Of a DNA stretch of 54,476 nt, positions 29,234 through 37,762 are shown piece after piece. Source of the stretch: an uncultured Bacteroidota bacterium (GTDB lineage Bacteria; Bacteroidota; Bacteroidia; Bacteroidales; SZUA-534); contig CAMHPA010000016.1 of NCBI GenBank assembly GCA_946186925.1, positions 1 through 54,476 on the forward strand, read 5' to 3'. Position numbers and translations under genes: made by a program. The number at the start of each line of letters is the position of its first letter. The stretch's first letter is position 1. The notes below the pieces were generated by a model. The model did no database searches and had not been told where the DNA came from. It saw nothing but the letters and a program-made list of their open reading frames with translations.

Positions 29234-29241
29234 CAAAGGTA
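29234..29241 (-). promoter_or_regulatory. -7 box for the thrS operon
   Basis: The minus strand reads TACCTTTG, an exact TAnnTTTG match, 27 bases upstream of the thrS ATG. Confidence 0.65.
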
Positions 29242-29276
29242 CTATTTGTGTTCCGTTTTGCCAATAGTTTTCTTTT

Positions 29277-29564
29277 TTATTTGCTCTCGCTGAGTTTTGC
29301 CATACGGCCAACGAATTCTGCCGCCTTCTGACGGGCGTCGTTGCGGATGGCTTTCAGGTTGTCGCCGCGCTCGCCTGCTGCGGCCTTGCGTGCGGCGTTG
29401 ATGTCGGCCAGAGCCTTGCCGTAATAATCCAAAATGTCGTTTATCAGGTCTTCGGTGGCCTTGATGTCGACGTTCGGAACCATCATTGTGTATGCAATAC
29501 ATTCGCTAACCATCTCTTTGACAATGAAAGTGATGTCGCCTTTAAGTTGTCTTTTGCTTGCCAT
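29277..29564 (-). CDS. Small conserved-looking protein of unknown function
   Basis: 95 residues beginning [20 protein letters not shown]. It is charged and mostly helical, with no signal peptide or membrane segment, so it is probably cytoplasmic. I recall similar MASKR..LK-type small proteins in Bacteroidales but no function. It lies 71 bases upstream of the thrS ATG in the same direction, with the thrS -7 box in between, so it may be separately transcribed. The region upstream of its start is a heptad array rather than an ordinary promoter region. Confidence 0.75.
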   Translation of the reverse strand: MASKRQLKGDITFIVKEMVSECIAYTMMVPNVDIKATEDLINDILDYYGKALADINAARKAAAGERGDNLKAIRNDARQKAAEFVGRMAKLSESK

Positions 29565-29579
29565 AATTGTATGAGTTTT

Positions 29580-29635
29580 AAGTTTTAAGTTTTAGAAGTT
29601 TTAAGTTTGGAAGTTTAGAGTTTAAAAGGTTGAGT
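29580..29635 (+). repeat. 7-bp array, family A (GTTTTAA words)
   Basis: GTTTTAA, GTTTTAA and GTTTTAG are followed by AAGTTTT- and GAAGTTTA-like words with 7-8 base spacing. Both flanking genes are on the minus strand, so this copy is antisense to them, an exception to the usual orientation. Confidence 0.7.
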
Positions 29636-29662
29636 AAAGTGAAAAGTTTAAGGTGTAATGAT

Positions 29663-29703
29663 TCTTGTTCGTAACTCGTAATTCATAATTCGTAATTATA
29701 AAT
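29663..29703 (-). repeat. 7-bp array, family F (ATTCGTA words)
   Basis: Words GTTCGTA, ACTCGTA, ATTCATA, ATTCGTA and ATTATAA are in exact 7-base register. On the minus strand the unit reads GAATTAC, which is the sense orientation for the nucleoid-associated protein gene upstream. Confidence 0.75.
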
Positions 29704-29705
29704 CC

Positions 29706-29740
29706 ACTAATACCAAACACCTAACACCCAATACCATTAT
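29706..29740 (-). repeat. 7-bp array, family B (CCTAACA / CCCAATA)
   Basis: ACTAATA, CCAAACA, CCTAACA, CCCAATA and CCATTA directly precede the stop codon (29743-29741, minus) of the nucleoid-associated protein gene. Confidence 0.8.
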
Positions 29741-30787
29741 TTATTCCTCATTACTAAAGAATAACTTATAGAATTTCAATCCTTTGTGCTCGTCGAAGCC
29801 TTTTTCGATGTAGTCGGGATTAGCGTGCACGTAGATGTGGAAATTCTTGTCGAGTTTAATCACGCTGCGGAAGTATTTCTTGCCGCGTTTGACGGCCTCG
29901 CCCGAAATGTCGAACTGGTCAACCGGCGAGAGCATTTTCTGATTCTCGAACTTGCGTTTGTAGTCCTCGAAAGCATCGCTAATCTGCTCGTTGCCAATCA
30001 CTTCGTCCTTAAACTTTTCGTTGTCGTAAAAGTCGTTGGTGTTGAAGAACTGCTCGGCGCGTTTCATAAACGTAACCTGGTCGGCTTTGTCAACCTTGTT
30101 CTGCGAAGTCAGAATGTCGTGGCTGAAATTCTTGCAGATATCGAACATCTGGTTGGTCTGGTAGTACTCGTTCTCGCGCGGCATAACGCTCAGGAAACTG
30201 TCGCGCCAGTACATTGCCTCATCGCCACGGTTGGTGCTGTCGACAATGGCAACTTGGTAGCCCGTCTCACGGTCGATGTTGAAAATCAGGCAGCCTTTGT
30301 CCAACTTCTTGATATTGATGCCGTTTTCGTACTCAACACCATAGCTTTCGCCTTGCTGGCACACCTTTATATATGTGTCCTTATTTTCCGATTTGAAGAT
30401 TCCGATGGCGTCGATTGCCTGCCCATCTATCAGAATACCACTAAAATAGACCATATAGAACTCACCAGTCTTGATGTTCGGGTGGTTCGATTTCTCGTAC
30501 AGATGCCAGGCGATGTTGGTAGATTGCTGGTAGAATTGCGTGTTATCGTCGAACACCTTGCTGACGAAATCGTAAACCGCATTTTGCTGTAAATCTTCGT
30601 TATCCACAAACTGGTAGAAGTATTCGGTTTTGAAATGCGACAGGAAATATGTCTTCAGAATCTCCTCGGCCGTCTCGTCGAAGATTTGCGTCGGTGCTTT
30701 TGAAATCTGCACACCCTGCTCTTCTGAGCGGCTGCCGATGTTGTGCACAACAATCTGATTCAGTGTAACTTCGCTATAATCGAGCAT
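29741..30787 (-). CDS. Nucleoid-associated protein, NdpA/YejK family
   Basis: 348 residues. The N-terminal pattern LNQIVVHNIGSRSEEQGVQI and the FYMVYFSGILIDGQAIDAIG region resemble the 37-kDa nucleoid-associated protein family (NdpA/YejK, PF04245), whose members bind the nucleoid. The Bacteroidota version is often annotated just as nucleoid-associated protein, and direct function is not established to my knowledge. No signal peptide is present, consistent with a cytoplasmic location. A -7 box lies 20 bases before the ATG. Two heptad arrays follow the stop. Confidence 0.82.
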   Translation of the reverse strand: MLDYSEVTLNQIVVHNIGSRSEEQGVQISKAPTQIFDETAEEILKTYFLSHFKTEYFYQFVDNEDLQQNAVYDFVSKVFDDNTQFYQQSTNIAWHLYEKSNHPNIKTGEFYMVYFSGILIDGQAIDAIGIFKSENKDTYIKVCQQGESYGVEYENGINIKKLDKGCLIFNIDRETGYQVAIVDSTNRGDEAMYWRDSFLSVMPRENEYYQTNQMFDICKNFSHDILTSQNKVDKADQVTFMKRAEQFFNTNDFYDNEKFKDEVIGNEQISDAFEDYKRKFENQKMLSPVDQFDISGEAVKRGKKYFRSVIKLDKNFHIYVHANPDYIEKGFDEHKGLKFYKLFFSNEE

Positions 30788-30807
30788 AATGAAAAAATAT
30801 TTGTATG

Positions 30808-30815
30808 CAAATGTA
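30808..30815 (-). promoter_or_regulatory. -7 box for the nucleoid-associated protein gene
   Basis: The minus strand reads TACATTTG, an exact consensus match, ending 20 bases before the ATG at 30787. Confidence 0.65.
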
Positions 30816-30923
30816 ATGATATTGCAAACACGGCTTATTGTTAGTGTGGTTTTATTTTGAACCAGCAGATCGAAAACTAGTGATGATTAATACCAATAAC
30901 TATTGCTGGTATTGTATTACTTC

Positions 30924-30965
30924 AAAAAAAAGGCCGCTCGGAAAAAAACGAACGGCCTTTTTTTT
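30924..30965. terminator. Bidirectional terminator downstream of aspS
   Basis: AGGCCGCTCG (30931-30940) pairs with CGAACGGCCT (30949-30958) with one mismatch. It is flanked by seven A on the left and eight T on the right, so it can end transcription from either side. Its obvious client is aspS on the minus strand. Confidence 0.88.
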
Positions 30966-30983
30966 ACCTTTTATCTTATTGAT

Positions 30984-32735
30984 TTACTTTTTCAAATCAA
31001 CTTTTATCTGCAACTCGTCCATCTGCTTCTGGTCGATTTCGCCGGGGGCGCCGAGCATAACATCGCGGCCCTGATTGTTCTTGGGGAAGGCAATGCAGTC
31101 GCGGATTGAGTCGAGACCAGCGAACAGGCTCACAAAGCGGTCCAAGCCGTAAGCCAAGCCGCCGTGCGGTGGTGCGCCGAACTTGAAGGCGTTCATCAGG
31201 AAGCCGAACTTGGCCTGCGCCTGCTCGGGTGTGAAGCCCAATATCTCGAAAATCTTCTGCTGCAGTTTGGCATCGTGGATACGGATTGAGCCGCCGCCAA
31301 CTTCAACGCCGTTGATAACCATATCGTAGGCATTGGCGCGGACGCTGGCAGGGTCGGTGTCGAGCAGCGGAATGTCCTCAGGTTTGGGGCTGGTGAAGGG
31401 GTGGTGCATTGCCATCAGGCGCTGCTCCTCGTCGCTCCACTCATACATCGGGAAGTCGATAACCCACAGGCACGAGTATTTGTCTTTGTCGCGCAAGCCA
31501 AGTTGCGAGCCCATCTCAAGGCGAAGTTCGCAGAGTTGCTTGCGTGTCTTCATCGCGTCGTCGCCGCTCAGAATCAGAATCAGGTCGCCTGGCTCGGCGT
31601 TCATTGCGGCCTTGAGTTGCTGCAGAACATCCTGAGTGTAGAACTTGTCGACACTCGATTTGACGCTGCCGTCGGCTTCAACGCGGGCGTAAACCATTCC
31701 TTTGGCGCCAATCTGCGGACGTTTTACAAACTCGGTCAGTTGGTCGAGTTGCTTGCGGGTGTAGGTGGCGGCTCCTTTGGCGCAGATACCGCCAATGTAG
31801 GCGGCGCTGTCGAACACGCCGAAGCCGTGGCCTTTCATCACGTCCATCAACTCCACAAAGCGCATATCGAAACGGGTGTCGGGCTTGTCGGAACCGTAGT
31901 ATTTCATTGCGTCGGCCCACGTCATACGCGGCAGTTTGGGCAGGTCGATACCCTTCAGCGCTTTGAACAGGTGGCGGCTCATACCTTCGAACATCTCAAG
32001 AATGTCTTCCTGCTCAATGAACGACATCTCGCAGTCAATCTGGGTGAACTCGGGCTGACGGTCGGCGCGAAGGTCCTCATCGCGGAAGCACTTGACAATC
32101 TGGAAATAACGGTCGATACCCGAAACCATCAGCAACTGCTTGAGCGTTTGCGGGCTCTGGGGCAGAGCGTAGAACTGTCCGGGGTTCATACGGCTTGGAA
32201 CGACAAAGTCGCGGGCACCCTCGGGTGTTGAGTTGACCAACACTGGTGTCTCGATTTCGAGGAAGCCGTGCTCGTCAAGGTAGCGGCGAACCTCGAAGGC
32301 GAACTTGTGGCGCAACTCCAGATTTTTGCGAACTGCCGAACGGCGCAAGTCAAGATAGCGGTATTTCATACGCAGGTCGTCGCCGCCATCGGTATTGTCT
32401 TCAATGGTGAATGGCGGCACCTCCGACGGATTGAGCACTGTAAGCCGGATGACGGCAATCTCAATATCGCCGGTGGCCATTTTCGAGTTTTTGCTCTCAC
32501 GCTCAATCACTTTGCCCTCAACCTGAATCACAAACTCACGGCCAATGGCTTTCACCTGCTGAACAAGTTCGGGTTTGTCGGCGTCGAAAACCAATTGAGT
32601 GATTCCGTAGCGGTCGCGCAAATCGACGAAAGCCATTCCGCCCAACTCGCGTGTTTTCTGGACCCAACCGCACAATGTGACGGTCTGGCCTATGTTAGCG
32701 GCATTGAGTTCGCCGCAAGTGTGTGTACGATACAT
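30984..32735 (-). CDS. aspS: Aspartate-tRNA ligase
   Basis: 583 residues. The N-terminal OB-fold anticodon domain starts [17 protein letters not shown] and includes [20 protein letters not shown]. The class II core follows, with the motif [20 protein letters not shown] and the GAD insertion (about residues 290-410), typical of bacterial AspRS. The closing motif 3 is [13 protein letters not shown]. Whether the enzyme is discriminating or also charges tRNA-Asn cannot be decided from this window. It has its own -7 box and a bidirectional terminator. Confidence 0.97.
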   Translation of the reverse strand: MYRTHTCGELNAANIGQTVTLCGWVQKTRELGGMAFVDLRDRYGITQLVFDADKPELVQQVKAIGREFVIQVEGKVIERESKNSKMATGDIEIAVIRLTVLNPSEVPPFTIEDNTDGGDDLRMKYRYLDLRRSAVRKNLELRHKFAFEVRRYLDEHGFLEIETPVLVNSTPEGARDFVVPSRMNPGQFYALPQSPQTLKQLLMVSGIDRYFQIVKCFRDEDLRADRQPEFTQIDCEMSFIEQEDILEMFEGMSRHLFKALKGIDLPKLPRMTWADAMKYYGSDKPDTRFDMRFVELMDVMKGHGFGVFDSAAYIGGICAKGAATYTRKQLDQLTEFVKRPQIGAKGMVYARVEADGSVKSSVDKFYTQDVLQQLKAAMNAEPGDLILILSGDDAMKTRKQLCELRLEMGSQLGLRDKDKYSCLWVIDFPMYEWSDEEQRLMAMHHPFTSPKPEDIPLLDTDPASVRANAYDMVINGVEVGGGSIRIHDAKLQQKIFEILGFTPEQAQAKFGFLMNAFKFGAPPHGGLAYGLDRFVSLFAGLDSIRDCIAFPKNNQGRDVMLGAPGEIDQKQMDELQIKVDLKK

Positions 32736-32757
32736 AATTTCTTATTTTTTGCAACGG

Positions 32758-32765
32758 CAAAGATA
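32758..32765 (-). promoter_or_regulatory. -7 box for aspS
   Basis: The minus strand reads TATCTTTG, an exact consensus match, 22 bases upstream of the aspS ATG. Confidence 0.65.
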
Positions 32766-32876
32766 ATTAACGTTAGCGAAAAACGTAAATGAAAACTGCT
32801 GACGATAATGGTTGTGAACTTTGAACCGTGGATGAGGTTCGATAAATGTTCTGGCACTCTTTATATCAGCATAATC

Positions 32877-32931
32877 AAAAACGCCAATGCCTGGGCACTG
32901 GCGTTTTATACAACAATATATACTGATTTAA
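32877..32931 (-). repeat. Direct repeat copy 1, including a terminator hairpin
   Basis: Contains ACGCCAATGC and GCACTGGCGT arms plus the flanking TACAACAAT and TATACTGATTTAAA. It aligns with 36493-36556 apart from a few substitutions and small length differences. On the minus strand the hairpin is followed by five T, so it also serves as the terminator of the lipoprotein gene. Confidence 0.82.
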
Positions 32932-32981
32932 AATAAATGCGGAATCGGTTGCCGGTTTTCGCACACAGGATGAATCAAGCT

Positions 32982-33998
32982 CTAGTTCTCCATGAAATTT
33001 TCCAGCACCACATTGTCGTTCATCATAATACGCACATTCTTGAAATAGAATGTGCCGCCAATGAGTAGGTCGTCATTTTTTTCACCAAGATTTATCTGAA
33101 TGCCAATATACTCGCTGCCAGCTTCACCAATGGTGCCTTCAAAAGTTACTGTTATATACTTACGGTTTTGAACCTGAATGTTTTCTATTGTATATATACT
33201 GCTGCCGTCGGAATTTAACAACTCGGTGTTGCCGCTATTCCACTGGTAATCTTCGTGAAGAGCGTTGGGGAATATGTTTTTACCAGTCGATATCGAAATT
33301 GTTCTCGAATCTCTGCTATCATTGCTAACCCACATCACATCGAACGAGAGTTTGAAGCTAGATCCAGTCTTCTGGTTCGGTCTCAAATTATGGAGGATGT
33401 TGCATAATTGTGCATCTAATTGGTGGTCAGTTTCATCAACATCGATTCGCAGAATACTATTTGACGTCTCAGTATTTGTAATCATGTTACCGTCAACAAA
33501 CCAGCTGTTTGTCATTTTATATCCATCATGAATTTCGTTGATATTAGTGACATCAACATCCATGATTGATGAATAATTGCTTGCGTAACACTTTTTTCCC
33601 TTGTTTACCAAAAATACAGCAAATTGGATAGGTTGGGTAATTGCCGACTGTCCCAACACTGAAATTACTTCTCCTAGGCTGAGCGTTATTTCACAATCTT
33701 TGTCAAGATCGACACTAGTTATTAGATGATAAATACTGTTTTCACCATCAATGCCATCGGCGTTACCGACGCACACATCGTAAGAGAAATTGTTATTATA
33801 TAGGATTGGCTCACCGTCGGTGGTTTTTAAAACAAATTCATCCCATTTGATATTAAAAGTTCCATTTCCTTGCCATACATAAACAGCGTCTCCGCTATAA
33901 TATGCTAGTGTTGATTTGTCGAGTTCAAGTTCATCTTCGCAAGCTGAAAAAACAAGCGCCATAAATGCCAACCCGATTATCTGTTTCAGTGTTCTCAT
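32982..33998 (-). CDS. SusC-linked lipoprotein, not SusD
   Basis: 338 residues. A lipoprotein signal (MRTLKQIIGLAFMALVFSAC) places the lipidated Cys at about residue 20, followed by acidic EDELELD, a mark that often sends lipoproteins to the surface in Bacteroidota. The C-terminal half (about 185-335) looks like a beta jelly-roll, with FKLSFDVMWVS, a SRTISISTG strand and a closing FYFKNVRI, reminiscent of carbohydrate-binding modules of the CBM4/9 type; this is inference. It starts 5 bases after the SusC-like receptor gene stop, in the same transcript, in the place where SusD is usual. No SusD tetratricopeptide helices are seen. The ligand is unknown. Confidence 0.75.
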   Translation of the reverse strand: MRTLKQIIGLAFMALVFSACEDELELDKSTLAYYSGDAVYVWQGNGTFNIKWDEFVLKTTDGEPILYNNNFSYDVCVGNADGIDGENSIYHLITSVDLDKDCEITLSLGEVISVLGQSAITQPIQFAVFLVNKGKKCYASNYSSIMDVDVTNINEIHDGYKMTNSWFVDGNMITNTETSNSILRIDVDETDHQLDAQLCNILHNLRPNQKTGSSFKLSFDVMWVSNDSRDSRTISISTGKNIFPNALHEDYQWNSGNTELLNSDGSSIYTIENIQVQNRKYITVTFEGTIGEAGSEYIGIQINLGEKNDDLLIGGTFYFKNVRIMMNDNVVLENFMEN

Positions 33999-34003
33999 AA
34001 AGT

Positions 34004-36373
34004 TCAGTCATTAAGGTTGATGTTCAGTTTCAAGCCGACAGTGAATGTTGTCGGACGGCGGTATGAAAAATATGAGTCATAACCGTTGTATATTTCCGGT
34101 TCGCAGCCGTCGTATTTTGTGAAGACGTACGGATTCTGCACAGCTATGTAGGCCTTTCCAAAATTGGGGATTTTGTAGCCCAGCACAATGTTGTCGATGC
34201 GCAGGAATGATGAGTTGCGGACATTGTCGGAGGTTTCTAATTCATTATCCGAATAATAGTTAGACAATGACAATGCTCCCTCCAAATTCCAACCAAAGCC
34301 GACAAAAGATTGATTCTGTTCATCGTTAGAATTAGAATTGTCTGTAATGTTGTAACGGTCGAGGCTGGCGTGGGCGTTCAGCTGAAGATAGGCACCTTTG
34401 ATCTCGAAATAGGTGTGGAATCCGCCAAAAACCGACGGTACCGGACAGCGCTTCGACGAAACACAGTCTCCTCTGCTGAGGCGGCCGTTGCCGTCGTGGT
34501 CAACATACATACCCGGAATGCGATTGCCATTCTGGTCGTAAACCGGGTCGTAAACGCCGTAGGTGTGCGCTCTGACCCTTACAATATTATCTGATTCCCC
34601 GTCATTGCCGCTTAAGTACATGGTGTATCCGCCGATTGTGACATACGTTCTGGTATCATTGTCGCCAGAATTGTCGTCGTTGGCTTCAAAATCAAATCCG
34701 ACGGCACACGACAATGTCCCGCCAACACTTAACTTAAAGTCCTCTTTGTCAATAATTTTCGCATCAATTTTAAACTCAGCGCCAATGTTGTTGAGAATTG
34801 CATTGGATTCAACACCGAGCATGTCAGTAGGATTCTCATAATTGTGATGGAGGAAGAAATCTGCCGATCCGTTTATGCGGTTCTTTGGCGTACTAATGTC
34901 AGCTCCGAGATTAAATGTGAGAGTCGAAAAATCGCTCACGCCTTTGGGCTGGTCGCCAACAGATAGTCCAATAAATCCGAACCCTGCGCGCAGCATTAGA
35001 ATGTTTACCGGCTTCGCTCCGAACGATGCCGCCAAAGACAACTTCTTGATGTCTTCATTACTATATGTATAGGCGTTATAGCGGGCGTGTGCGTTCATAA
35101 AGAAACGGCTAACGGCCATATTGAACTGCCCATAAACCGACTTGAATTTAAGTTCGTCAGATTCTGACTTTGTTTTACCATAAACGGTTCCAGCCCTAAA
35201 CTCTTGGTATTTCCGCCTGTCGAACTGACGCTGGAAACTAGCATAACCATCCACCATCAATGCGTTGTCACCGTCGAAATCGGTTAAGGTGTTCGCCTTG
35301 ATGTTCAGATGCAGCGCCTCGAGCGAGTGTACGGCATAATCGGCACTGATTGTCCCCGATATCCATTGACTGCCTATATCATACGAACTATAATCGGTGT
35401 CGATGTTGCGATAGTTTCCGTTGACATCAATGCTGAGATGATTGTCGAGCAGGCACGGCCCCACCCAGAAGCTTGCCGAATAGCGACTTGAATTATAATC
35501 TTCAATAATGGTGTTCTCCTTGTTGTAACCCAAAGAGAAACGATACGGCAACAAATCAGCTGCCACACCCGAAAAGCCAAGATTGTGTTTCGTGCCGAAT
35601 TTGTTATCGTAAAACGAATCGTACGGTTTCCACTTGCTGTCGTCACCTGATGGAGTGTTGCGCGATGCGTTGCCGTTGTAAGTCACAGTCAGATTCTTGT
35701 CCGTCGGACGGCGGGTTTTAATCACTATTGCACCGCCCTTGGCCATCATTCCGTACTGCGCCGTGGCTGCCGCGTCTTTCAGCACGCGAATTGATTCAAT
35801 ATCAGCTGGATTGAGTGCCCCGATAATCATATCCGAACCTAATTCGTAAGCCCCGTCAACCACATACAATGGCTGCACCTCGTCCCAACCTGTCAGCGAG
35901 TTGCCACCGCGCAAGCGATACTTGCCATCGACAACCTCGAGTCCGGGAACGCGTCCCTGCAGGAATTCGTGAATATCAGCCTCAAGACCGGTTTCAATGT
36001 CGTCGACTTGAATTAGCGTGCTGGCCGTTGTGAGTGCGTAATAGTTGTCGTTGCCGTAGTAGTCGTCAATGCTAATCAGACCATCCGGCTTGAGTTGAAG
36101 ATCGGCTGTGGCCAAATTGGCAACCGCCACTTCCATGTCTTTATAACCATTAAAAGTGATTACCAATATGGCGTCATCGGCTGCATTAATGTTGAACTCG
36201 CCGTTGAGACCGGTAATTGTGGACATGGTTGTTCCTTTCACTGCTACGTTTGCGCCGGCAAGCGGACTGCCGCCGCTGTCTTTCACCACACCCGAAACGT
36301 TGCCCTGCGCCGAAGCCACACATGTGGACAATGTAAGGCACAGAACCATAACTGAAAATTTGAATCGTGTCAT
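34004..36373 (-). CDS. SusC/RagA-type TonB-dependent receptor
   Basis: 789 residues from the ATG at 36373, with signal peptide (MTRFKFSVMVLCLTLSTCVASA). Domain order: a carboxypeptidase-like regulatory domain (about residues 25-100, GVVKDSGGSPLAGANVAVKG), the plug (about 105-240, with FLQGRVPGLEV, LYVVDGAYE and IESIRVLKDAAATAQYG), then a barrel ending in FTVGLKLNINLND. At under 800 residues it is shorter than most SusC proteins (about 1,000). Such receptors import glycans or peptides with energy from TonB/ExbBD. No SusD follows; a different lipoprotein does. An upstream ATG at 36505 would place the start before the -7 box at 36396-36403, so 36373 is preferred. Confidence 0.9.
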   Translation of the reverse strand: MTRFKFSVMVLCLTLSTCVASAQGNVSGVVKDSGGSPLAGANVAVKGTTMSTITGLNGEFNINAADDAILVITFNGYKDMEVAVANLATADLQLKPDGLISIDDYYGNDNYYALTTASTLIQVDDIETGLEADIHEFLQGRVPGLEVVDGKYRLRGGNSLTGWDEVQPLYVVDGAYELGSDMIIGALNPADIESIRVLKDAAATAQYGMMAKGGAIVIKTRRPTDKNLTVTYNGNASRNTPSGDDSKWKPYDSFYDNKFGTKHNLGFSGVAADLLPYRFSLGYNKENTIIEDYNSSRYSASFWVGPCLLDNHLSIDVNGNYRNIDTDYSSYDIGSQWISGTISADYAVHSLEALHLNIKANTLTDFDGDNALMVDGYASFQRQFDRRKYQEFRAGTVYGKTKSESDELKFKSVYGQFNMAVSRFFMNAHARYNAYTYSNEDIKKLSLAASFGAKPVNILMLRAGFGFIGLSVGDQPKGVSDFSTLTFNLGADISTPKNRINGSADFFLHHNYENPTDMLGVESNAILNNIGAEFKIDAKIIDKEDFKLSVGGTLSCAVGFDFEANDDNSGDNDTRTYVTIGGYTMYLSGNDGESDNIVRVRAHTYGVYDPVYDQNGNRIPGMYVDHDGNGRLSRGDCVSSKRCPVPSVFGGFHTYFEIKGAYLQLNAHASLDRYNITDNSNSNDEQNQSFVGFGWNLEGALSLSNYYSDNELETSDNVRNSSFLRIDNIVLGYKIPNFGKAYIAVQNPYVFTKYDGCEPEIYNGYDSYFSYRRPTTFTVGLKLNINLND

Positions 36374-36395
36374 TTCGATCTGTCTATAATGATGC

Positions 36396-36403
36396 CAAAT
36401 GTA
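36396..36403 (-). promoter_or_regulatory. -7 box for the SusC-like operon
   Basis: The minus strand reads TACATTTG, an exact consensus match, 22 bases upstream of the ATG at 36373. This decides the start codon. Confidence 0.65.
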
Positions 36404-36492
36404 GTATTCTTTTATGAAATACATCATTACATCAAGGGCATTTTGTTTATAATAATGATGCTTTATTTTACAAAAAAAATCCGAATGGAAAC

Positions 36493-36556
36493 AAAAAAAC
36501 GCCAATGCCGTAGCATTGGCGTTTTTAATACAACAATCTAATTTATACTGATTTAA
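36493..36556. repeat. Direct repeat copy 2, bidirectional terminator at the ddh 3' end
   Basis: ACGCCAATGC (36499-36508) pairs perfectly with GCATTGGCGT (36513-36522), with seven A on one side and a T run on the other. The repeat continues through TACAACAATC and TACTGATTTAAA and includes the ddh stop codon (36555-36553). It matches copy 1 at 32877-32931. Confidence 0.85.
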
Positions 36557-37452
36557 ACCAGATGAGAAATCAATTCCTCACGATCGCCGGGCAGAAAATC
36601 GATGACCGGAATCTCTACCATTGTGTAGCATCCTGCTTTCTGCTTCATTGCGGCGCGTGCGGCGTTTACCAGCACTTGGCCGGTGAGCGCAGGGTTGTTG
36701 ATTTTCATCTTGAACTCAAAGAGTTGGTTCTGCGTCTTGCCCGAAACGCCCTTGCGCTCAAGCAGAACACCGTGTCCCATGTCGCGGCACTCGTCGACGC
36801 TGGCAACGGGAATCACGTGCAGCTCGTCGTGTGCGAAATAGTCGTCGGCCTTCAGCTCATCGTAAACCTGCTGGGCGGTGAAGCCTTCTTCAAGCTCAAC
36901 GTAAACCAGTCGGCTGTGGATGCCAGCGCCTTGCGGCATTGTCATCGAGAGAGCGTTTTTAACACCTTTCTTCGAGCGGGCAACCACTGAGTGTCCCATA
37001 CTCATTCCCGGACCGAAGTTTGTCCATGTAAGTCCCTTTGGTGCAAGACTTTGCATCAGAGTGCGGACAATAGAGTCCGATCCTGGGTCCCAGCCAGCCG
37101 AGATGATTGAAACGGCGTTGCCGGCCTTTGCGGCTGCATCGAGCGAGCGGCGCAGCTGAACTATCTGTGTATGAATGTCGAAGCTGTCAACCGTATTGAT
37201 TCCCAGCGCCAGGCACTCTTTGGCGTGCTCTTCAACGCTGCGGGTTGGTGTCGACAAAATGGCGACATCGACATCTTTCAGCTCTTTTATCGATTTAACA
37301 ATCTCATATCCTGCAAGTTCTGCCGGACAATCGGCGGCACCATTGCGGCGCACAATACCAGCCAGTTCCATATCAGATGAAGCAAGAAGCGCTTCCAAAG
37401 CGTAACGGCCAATGTTTCCATAGCCTACAATCGCAACTCTAATCTTTTTCAT
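36553..37452 (-). CDS. ddh: meso-Diaminopimelate dehydrogenase
   Basis: 299 residues. The N-terminal Rossmann motif IRVAIVGYGNIGRYALEALL binds NADP; DVAILSTPTRSVEEHAKECL and AGWDPGSDSIVRTLMQ are conserved in DAP dehydrogenase, as is GPGMSMGHSVVARSKKGVK. The enzyme aminates tetrahydrodipicolinate directly to meso-DAP, a one-step branch to lysine and peptidoglycan found in some Bacteroidota. The best -7 candidate upstream is a degenerate TTTCTTTG on the minus strand. No other lysine genes are adjacent. The terminator copy at its end is shared with the inserted cassette. Confidence 0.94.
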   Translation of the reverse strand: MKKIRVAIVGYGNIGRYALEALLASSDMELAGIVRRNGAADCPAELAGYEIVKSIKELKDVDVAILSTPTRSVEEHAKECLALGINTVDSFDIHTQIVQLRRSLDAAAKAGNAVSIISAGWDPGSDSIVRTLMQSLAPKGLTWTNFGPGMSMGHSVVARSKKGVKNALSMTMPQGAGIHSRLVYVELEEGFTAQQVYDELKADDYFAHDELHVIPVASVDECRDMGHGVLLERKGVSGKTQNQLFEFKMKINNPALTGQVLVNAARAAMKQKAGCYTMVEIPVIDFLPGDREELISHLV

Positions 37453-37762
37453 ATCAGTAAAATTTTATGGCACAAAGAAAAAAAGAAGTTAATCGTGCGG
37501 CAATTTTTTTTGGCGAAGCACAATTGATAAATTCAATCAATTATAATAACCTCAATTTCAATTAGTTACAGATGTGCATTTTTCACTTCTCGACATACGT
37601 GATTAACTGATTTTATTTCATGTGATACAGACACTGCGCATAACCCAACGGCCAGCAGTCAACCGCATCCTATCTTAGTCTAATGTCAGATAGCAAAAAC
37701 AAACACCTAATAACCAATCTCTTTATATTTGCCGAATATTATGACAGCAATCTTTATATAAT
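37453..37762. other. Divergent intergenic region between ddh and the BamA-like gene
   Basis: 310 bases, AT-rich. It holds the degenerate ddh promoter next to the start on the left and the -7 box of the BamA-like gene on the right (37724-37731). A short stretch near 37706 resembles the CCTAATA heptad word but does not form an array. Nothing else was recognised. Confidence 0.5.
37724..37731 (+). promoter_or_regulatory. -7 box for the BamA-like gene
   Basis: TATATTTG matches the consensus exactly and ends 31 bases before the ATG at 37763. Confidence 0.65.

Noticed and set aside
32982-33998. SusD assignment for the lipoprotein after the SusC-like gene
   Set aside because: Length and sequence lack the helical SusD core; the C-terminal half is beta-rich.
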